Positions 59,112-64,000 of a DNA stretch of 64,000 bases are shown piece by piece (within the stretch, counting starts at the first letter, position 1; every line of letters starts with the position of its first letter). The stretch is from Collybia mongolica (lineage: Eukaryota; Basidiomycota; Agaricomycetes; Agaricales; Clitocybaceae): NCBI GenBank assembly GCA_013420905.1, contig JAAXNY010000008.1, positions 434,001 through 498,000 on the forward strand, written 5' to 3'. A program made the translations under genes and the position numbers. The notes beneath the pieces are model-generated. The model saw only the letters and a program-made list of their open reading frames with translations, had not been told where the DNA came from and searched no databases.

Positions 59112-59510
59112 AGACAGCAACAGCAGCAGCAGCAACGGTGCTGACGAGGCCTGTGGCAATGATGGCAACAGCAGCGGCAGCAGCAGCACCAACAATGGCA
59201 CGATGACGATGACAACTACAACAAAGACTACCACTACCACCACGAGGACAATGACAAGGACGAGAACAGGGACAACAACAAGAAAAGCAGCTAGTGCTGT
59301 CGCCGCTGAAACCCAGGCTGCTGACGATGATGGGGGGGCCGACAAGAATGGCAGGGGGGCGGGGGCCCCCGCCCCCGCCTATATTAAATTGTCTTATCAT
59401 ATATGTATCATATTTAGTAATAATATATATTTTATCCTATTAATTACATAGATTGTTAGTAAGTAAAAGAGTAATTATAAGTAAGTACTTTATAATAAAA
59501 GAAAGTAAGT
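58806..59510 (+). other. Low-complexity repeat body with CAA tract
   Basis: An open frame at 58963-59451 encodes AHLEDD followed by a long Asn run (CAA-type repeat at about 59041-59110), a Ser/Gly stretch, a Thr run and a Gly/Ala tail. Composition and a frame that simply follows trinucleotide repeats argue against a real gene. A diverged copy of its end (GGGGGCCCCTGCCC and ACAACAACAA) lies inverted at 59820-60105, which marks it as repeat-derived. Confidence 0.45.
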
Positions 59511-59760
59511 GAGTCCGCGCGGACTCTGTGGAGTCCACACGGAGTCTGTGCGGAGTCTGTGCAGAGTCCGTGTGGACTTTGTGCTGTCCTTGCGGAGTCC
59601 ATACGGAGTCCGCAAGGACATGTGGGGGAGTGTAAAGTACAGCCAATGCCCAGGGTGCCCTGGTGCACCTGGAAGACTGTACTTTACACTGAGCCACATG
59701 TCCTTGTGGACTCCGCACAGACTCCATGTGGACTCACTCACTTTCATTTACTATTATAAT
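59510..59760. repeat. GAGTCC-rich palindromic repeat, intact copy
   Basis: Many copies of GGAGTCC/GGACTCC in both orientations surround an inverted repeat AGTGTAAAGTACAG/CTGTACTTTACACT (59625-59696), whose loop holds GCCCAGGGTGCC and GCACCTGGAAGA. The same loop sequence occurs at 59009-59042. Resembles the subterminal region of a DNA transposon. Confidence 0.65.
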
Positions 59761-59819
59761 ACTTGCTAATAAGATTGATAATAAAAACCATATATTAATA
59801 ATGAAGACTACAAGATTGT

Positions 59820-60103
59820 AAATACTTATTCTAGTATGGGCAGGGGCCCCCACCATCCCTGACATCCTTGTTGCCATAATCACCATTGTTTTTGGCACTG
59901 GATAGTGCAGAATGCGCCCCTGCAGCATTGTCAGTGGCCTGGGTAGCAGTGGTGGCAGCACTGGCATGGTCCAGTGCAGGCTTAGTTGTTGTTGTCTTCA
60001 TTGTCCTTGTGATGGTAGTCATTGGCTTTGTCCTTGTTCTTGTTGTTGTCCTTTGTCATTGTCATCACACGGTTGTTGGTACAGCTGCTGCTGCTGCTGC
60101 TGT
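59820..60103 (-). repeat. Inverted, diverged copy of the CAA-rich body
   Basis: On the minus strand: CAGCAGCAGCAGCTG, ACAACAACAAGAACAAGG, then a GGTGGGGGCCCCTGCCC stretch followed by AT-rich sequence. This matches the order at 59100-59400 on the plus strand. Confidence 0.45.
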
Positions 60104-61510
60104 TGATAGGGCCCAAAATTGTTTGCACTTGTAAAGTCAACAAGTAAGGCTATTAGTATCATTTCTAATAACCAAGTAAACAATAATAGAGGATTAGAGT
60201 TGAGCTCCAAGACAGCAAATCAGAGTGAACAAGTCTAATGGTTAATACACTATCAGTACAGAGGACTATGAGTATGGAATATTATTAGTTCTATTCACCA
60301 TGCCCTGTTACAACCTTGATATCTTAAATCATAAGTAACTGTTAAAGTATGATATCATTAATCTGGGGATCATTATTAATAGGAGAAGTAATTGTAAATT
60401 TGGGACTTGCACAACCCAAGTCTAATCAGGGGCACTTGGCATTAATTACTGGAAAAGACAGGACACTGTAAATAACAACCAGAATGATCAGGAGAAGTAA
60501 AAGACAGTGCCACACTGTTTTAAAAATAACCAAGCACACAGTCAAGTGTTGATAAGAGTTTAGCCAGCTCTATTGATATTGGCCAAGTAATAAGTGTTAC
60601 GGCTGTTTAGACCTTATCCTCTAGATCAATCTGAAATATCGCTAGTTCGTTCTAGACTGTTGACTTTGTAAGTCTAACGTCTATTGACTCCCTCAGTAGG
60701 GCTAAAGTCAAGTTATCGAGTTATCGGATCAAGGATGCACTACCCCCTTCGAAAGGCGAGTAAGATCAAGTTCACATCGAGAAGTCAAAGTAGATGAATA
60801 AGGTTGATTCAGCTAGGTCAATTTAAAGAACTAACTAAGCTAAAGTATCCCTATATATATGTAACAGTCCAATAAGCGTGGTTTACACTATTCGTTATAG
60901 ATAAGAAAATGAGTAAGCTTCAAAGAGGATGAGTAAGAGTAATATAAAAGATGAGTAAGCATGAGAAAGGAAATGCATATATGGGTTTTGAAAGATAAGG
61001 GTCGATAAGCATCTGATAATCAGTAATGCGTAAGAAAAGAAGTAATGGGGCACGTGAATAGGGAATTTGTAACAATAAGTAATGACATAATTGGCATGTA
61101 TGGTGTGTGCACCAAGTTGTAGAGGACAAGTCAGCATTAAATACAAACCCTTGGTGCAGGAGGGCCTTGTTCCTTATAAAATTACAATCCTTTATAATAT
61201 TTAGTTTGTACACTATAAATAGATGGTAGATAAGGAATCTTGCCCCCACTTTGAGCTACTATAGGATATACAAATCATATTTGATGAAACACTATTGCAT
61301 GCACAAATTAAAGATTGGACTGCTTCAATTGTCTTGATTAGAATTGTCTCAAAGCATTTGGCTAAAGGGATCACAGAATTGAAGAGTTCAGTTCATTTGG
61401 AACTTAGTACTTGTATTGTCTGTTGGAATTATTAGGCACTTGGTCTTTGGTGCATTTGGTATATATATATATCACTGTTGTTTTAAAAGTCACTTGGACT
61501 TATTGATCCA
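60104..61510 (+). mobile_element. Third, diverged LTR copy (3' truncated)
   Basis: Starts TGATAGGGCCCAAAATTG and follows the 1216-bp LTR of 50327-51542 (GGCTATTAGTATCATTTC, AGTACAGAGGACTATGAGTA, and so on) to about 61510, but lacks the last 250 bp. It has lost almost all CpG sites of the family (for example GCCACACTG in place of GCCGCGCTG). A 480-bp solo LTR is inserted in it. Confidence 0.75.
60595..61074. mobile_element. Nested 480-bp solo LTR, TG...CA, 5-bp TSD
   Basis: Begins TGTTACGG and ends TTTGTAACA (inverted ends TGTTAC/GTAACA), flanked by ATAAG at 60590-60594 and 61075-61079. Unrelated to the host LTR. These are hallmarks of a solo LTR of another retrotransposon family. Confidence 0.85.
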
Positions 61511-61774
61511 CTTGGTCTTCAAGTTGCTCCTATATACAGCATCCAGTGCTACTTCAGCTGTTGTCATGGCTAGGGGGATATCACAATTTGAAATTGGGTC
61601 AGCGAGCTCTCTTTCTGAACCATCAATGTGATGAAGGAGTCTGCATGTGCTGATGGACCAAGTAAATCTGTCCTTGTAGATAACCCAGTTTGTACCTGCA
61701 ACATTGAGTTTGGGGATGCGCAGAATTTCATCTCTGACTTTTGCACAAGTATGATAGGAGATTTTGTTAGGCAA
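61490..61774 (-). pseudogene. Copia-type gag (UBN2-like) fragment
   Basis: Minus-strand frame: KVRDEILRIPKLNVAGTNWVIYKDRFTWSI, then LHHIDGSERELADPISNCD. The P.L...G.NW..YK.R pattern is characteristic of gag polyproteins of Ty1/copia elements in basidiomycetes. Only the N-terminal third is present. Confidence 0.6.
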
Positions 61775-62660
61775 GTAATAACATTTGATGCAGTATTCTT
61801 GTTCTAAACATTGGGGTCAGGGCCCATAACCTATTGGAATAAGTAATGCTACATGATAATCAGTAAGTAGGTTTGGTAAGTTAGAAGTAAAGTACACACC
61901 TCAGTCAACATAGAATAGACTGAGGTGGTATGATGATTTTTGTTAGTAGATATATCTTAAGGATGCCAAGGCCTGTAACCATACTATGGGGCATATCAAT
62001 GAAATAGAGACAAAAATGGTAAGCTAAGAGTCTGTTCTAGTCCATTGTCCATTTATGGGCATGCATGATGCAATGCAGCAGGGCACCACAGGTTGGAGTT
62101 CAAGGATTCTCCAACAGTAGCTAGAGATGCAGTATATATACAACTACCTAAGGGGGACCAGAGTAGAACAAATAGGGAGAGGTAAACCAAACATAACCAG
62201 GGTAGTGTACAGCATTAATCAAATGATGAAATGGAATGATGGGAATGATGGGAGAATTGTAACTACTGGGGATAGATGAATTAACAGTCAATCCCACTAG
62301 ATAAGAGGTGAGATAAGATCAAAAAGATGGAGATAAGATAGGAATATAATTTTCATGACAAATACCAATGTCCAATGTGTGAAGTCAGGAGGTTTGTATG
62401 CAGAATTGGGTATTCCCCTTACAATATGGTTGTAATGTCAGAGCATGAGAATGAGTTGCCATGTATGGAATTATTGGAGGGGGAATCATAACTTGTGTTT
62501 CTACTTGGGGCTCTACCTGTGCTGGCCATGCCAGCTTTGGGAGCAGAAGTAGGTGAAGAAAGAGATTTAATTGGAGAGAATGGCTTGTTAAGCCTTAAAT
62601 ATCTTGGGTATCTTAGGAATAGGTAATTCTAACTTAAAGATGATACTCAGCCAATATAGA
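61775..62660. other. Transposon-derived non-coding stretch
   Basis: On the minus strand a broken frame near 62590-62430 reads LSSPTSAPKAGMAS and YMATHSHALTLQ, possibly the 5' part of the same retrotransposon. Stops are frequent. No intact gene. Confidence 0.35.
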
Positions 62661-62667
62661 GTTGCCC

Positions 62668-63982
62668 TTATGACTGTGCCCCCATGTCCCCCAAATATTT
62701 TACCACATCAGAATGGCCATTATATCCAGCCCACATAAGTGGAGTATTGCCATTATTATCTAAACAACCCGAATCAATAATAGAAAACAAATATCCCAAG
62801 AAAAGACACATGCCTTGCAAGTCAATTTGTGCCCCCTTGTCCCCCAAATATTGTACTACATCAGAATGACCATTGTATGCAGCCCACAAAAGTGGGGTCT
62901 TGCCATCATTATCTAAACTGTCAGAATCAATAACAGAAAGCAAATGTCCAAAGAAAAGAGGCATGCCTTGTAAGTCAATCTTTGCTCTATTGTCCCCCAA
63001 ATATTTTACCACATTGGAATGACCATCATATGCAGCCCACAAAAGTGGTGTTTTACCACCATTGTCTAAACAACCAGAATAAATAAAAGAAAGTAAATAT
63101 ATCCAAAGAAAAGAGACATGCCTTGTAAGTCAATCTGTGCCCTCTTGTCACCCAGATATTTCACAATCCAAAAGTGGCCTTTTTGTGCAGCCAACAAAAG
63201 TGGGGTGTTGCCATCATTATCTAAATATCCAGAATCAACAATAGAAAGCAAATATCCAAAGAAAATAGACATGCCTTGCAAGCTGATCTTTGCCCCCTTG
63301 TTACACAGATATTTCACTATGTAAAGGTAGCCTTTTTGTGCAGCCAACAAAAGTGGGGTCTTGCCACTATTATCTAAACATCCAAAATCAATAGTAGAAA
63401 TCAAATCCAAAGAAAAAGGTATGCCTTGCAAGTCAATCTGTGCCCCCTCATCCCCTAAATATTGTACTACATCAGAATGGCCATTATATGCAGCCCACAA
63501 AAGTGGGGTCTTTCCATCATTATCTAAACATCCAGAATCAAAAATAGAAAGCAAAAATTCAAAGAAAGAGCCATGCCTTGTAAGTCAATCTGTGCTCCCT
63601 TGTCACCCAGATATTTCACCACATAGAGGTGGCCTTTTCGTGCGGCCAACAAAATTGGGGTGTTGCCATCATTATCTAAACAACAAGAATCAATAATATA
63701 ATGCAAATATATAAAGAAAAAAGACATGCCTTGCAAGTCAACCTGTACCCCTTTGTCACCCAGATATTTTACTACTTCAAAACAACCACTATATGCAGCT
63801 GCCAGAAGTGGGGTCTTGCCATTGTTATCTAGAACAATCCAGCCATTGGATCTAACTCCCTATTCTGAGATCTTAAAGCATACCTTGCAAATCAAGTTGT
63901 ACTCCTTTGAACTCCATATATTTGACCAGGTCACAGTGACCATTAGATGCAGCCCACAAAAGTACAGATTCACCATCCTTGC
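62668..63982 (-). CDS. Second ankyrin exon array (partial gene)
   Basis: Nine ankyrin exons on the minus strand: 63982-63884, 63828-63730, 63675-63577, 63523-63425, 63373-63275, 63220-63122, 63065-62967, 62912-62814, and a ninth from 62759 that breaks off at about 62671. The first eight are 99 nt each, phase 1, with repeats of the type DNDGKTPLLWAAYNGHSDVVQYLGD. The first exon (GKDGESVLLWAASNGH) matches the first repeat of the gene at 25066-28402, so the membrane-domain exon should lie just beyond the window end. Introns are 51-56 nt. The first has a GT donor; the other seven have GC (GCATGT and similar). The ninth repeat ends GDMGAQS with a stop, where transposon-like sequence begins, so the 3' end is probably truncated or rearranged. 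Confidence 0.75.
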
Positions 63983-64000
63983 CTAAATGCAGAGAGTCTG

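Noticed and set aside
58963..59451. Asn/Thr-rich 162-residue protein
   Set aside because: The frame follows trinucleotide repeats, an inverted diverged copy lies nearby, and no homologous domain or start context supports a gene.
62668..63982. Ankyrin repeats as a CRISPR-like or satellite array
   Set aside because: The unit is coding, with exon-intron structure and amino-acid conservation; spacing and sequence do not fit CRISPR, and the genome is eukaryotic.

Overview
The window looks like nuclear DNA of a filamentous basidiomycete, most likely an Agaricomycete. The grounds are short 45-60 nt introns with GT(A/C)NGT donors, and families that are typical of or expanded in that class: FunK1 kinases, DUF6533 and DUF6534 seven-helix membrane proteins, MYND/DUF4470 proteins, HET proteins, CYP63-like P450s, NRPS-like reductases, and Tnp2, hAT and pogo transposons. 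No rRNA, tRNA, CRISPR or prokaryotic feature was found. All intron-exon models were built by hand from reading frame, splice sites and remembered family motifs.

Layout. 0-6.3 kb holds relics: a tyrosine-recombinase fragment, a HET gene split by a short retroposon, and a decayed type-B carboxylesterase. 7.4-18.3 kb is a gene-rich stretch: DUF6533 membrane protein, FunK1 kinase, MYND/DUF4470 protein, DUF6534 membrane protein, and a P-loop GTPase on the opposite strand. 19.4-20.9 kb carries a secreted two-repeat protein with two apparent frameshifts. 20.9-25.1 kb has no gene I can support.

25.1-28.4 kb is the most striking locus: a multi-pass membrane protein fused to 14 ankyrin repeats. Each of the 13 full repeats is its own 99-nt, phase-1 exon, separated by 47-54 nt introns, and 6 of 14 introns have a GC donor. 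A partial paralogue with nine ankyrin exons lies on the minus strand at 62.67-63.98 kb; seven of its eight introns have GC donors.

29.2-37.2 kb holds a P450 and an NRPS-like (A-PCP-reductase) gene transcribed divergently, a candidate minimal biosynthetic pair, followed by a DUF6534 relic. 38.4-41.6 kb has two pogo-type transposon remnants. 41.9-45.5 kb is a conserved housekeeping island with peroxin-3 (PEX3) and a pirin-family bicupin.

45.8-62.7 kb is a nested transposon graveyard. It contains a gypsy RNase H fragment; a hAT transposase interrupted by two same-family 1216-bp solo LTRs, one inserted in the other in opposite orientation with a 4-bp target duplication; a Tnp2/CACTA-like element with subterminal repeat blocks on both sides and a large internal inverted repeat; two copies of a tRNA-derived SINE-like element; a palindromic GAGTCC-rich repeat family; and a third LTR copy carrying a 480-bp solo LTR with a 5-bp target duplication. 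Transitions at CpG, stops in CGA context and general CpG scarcity suggest cytosine methylation and deamination across this region and across the ankyrin cassettes.
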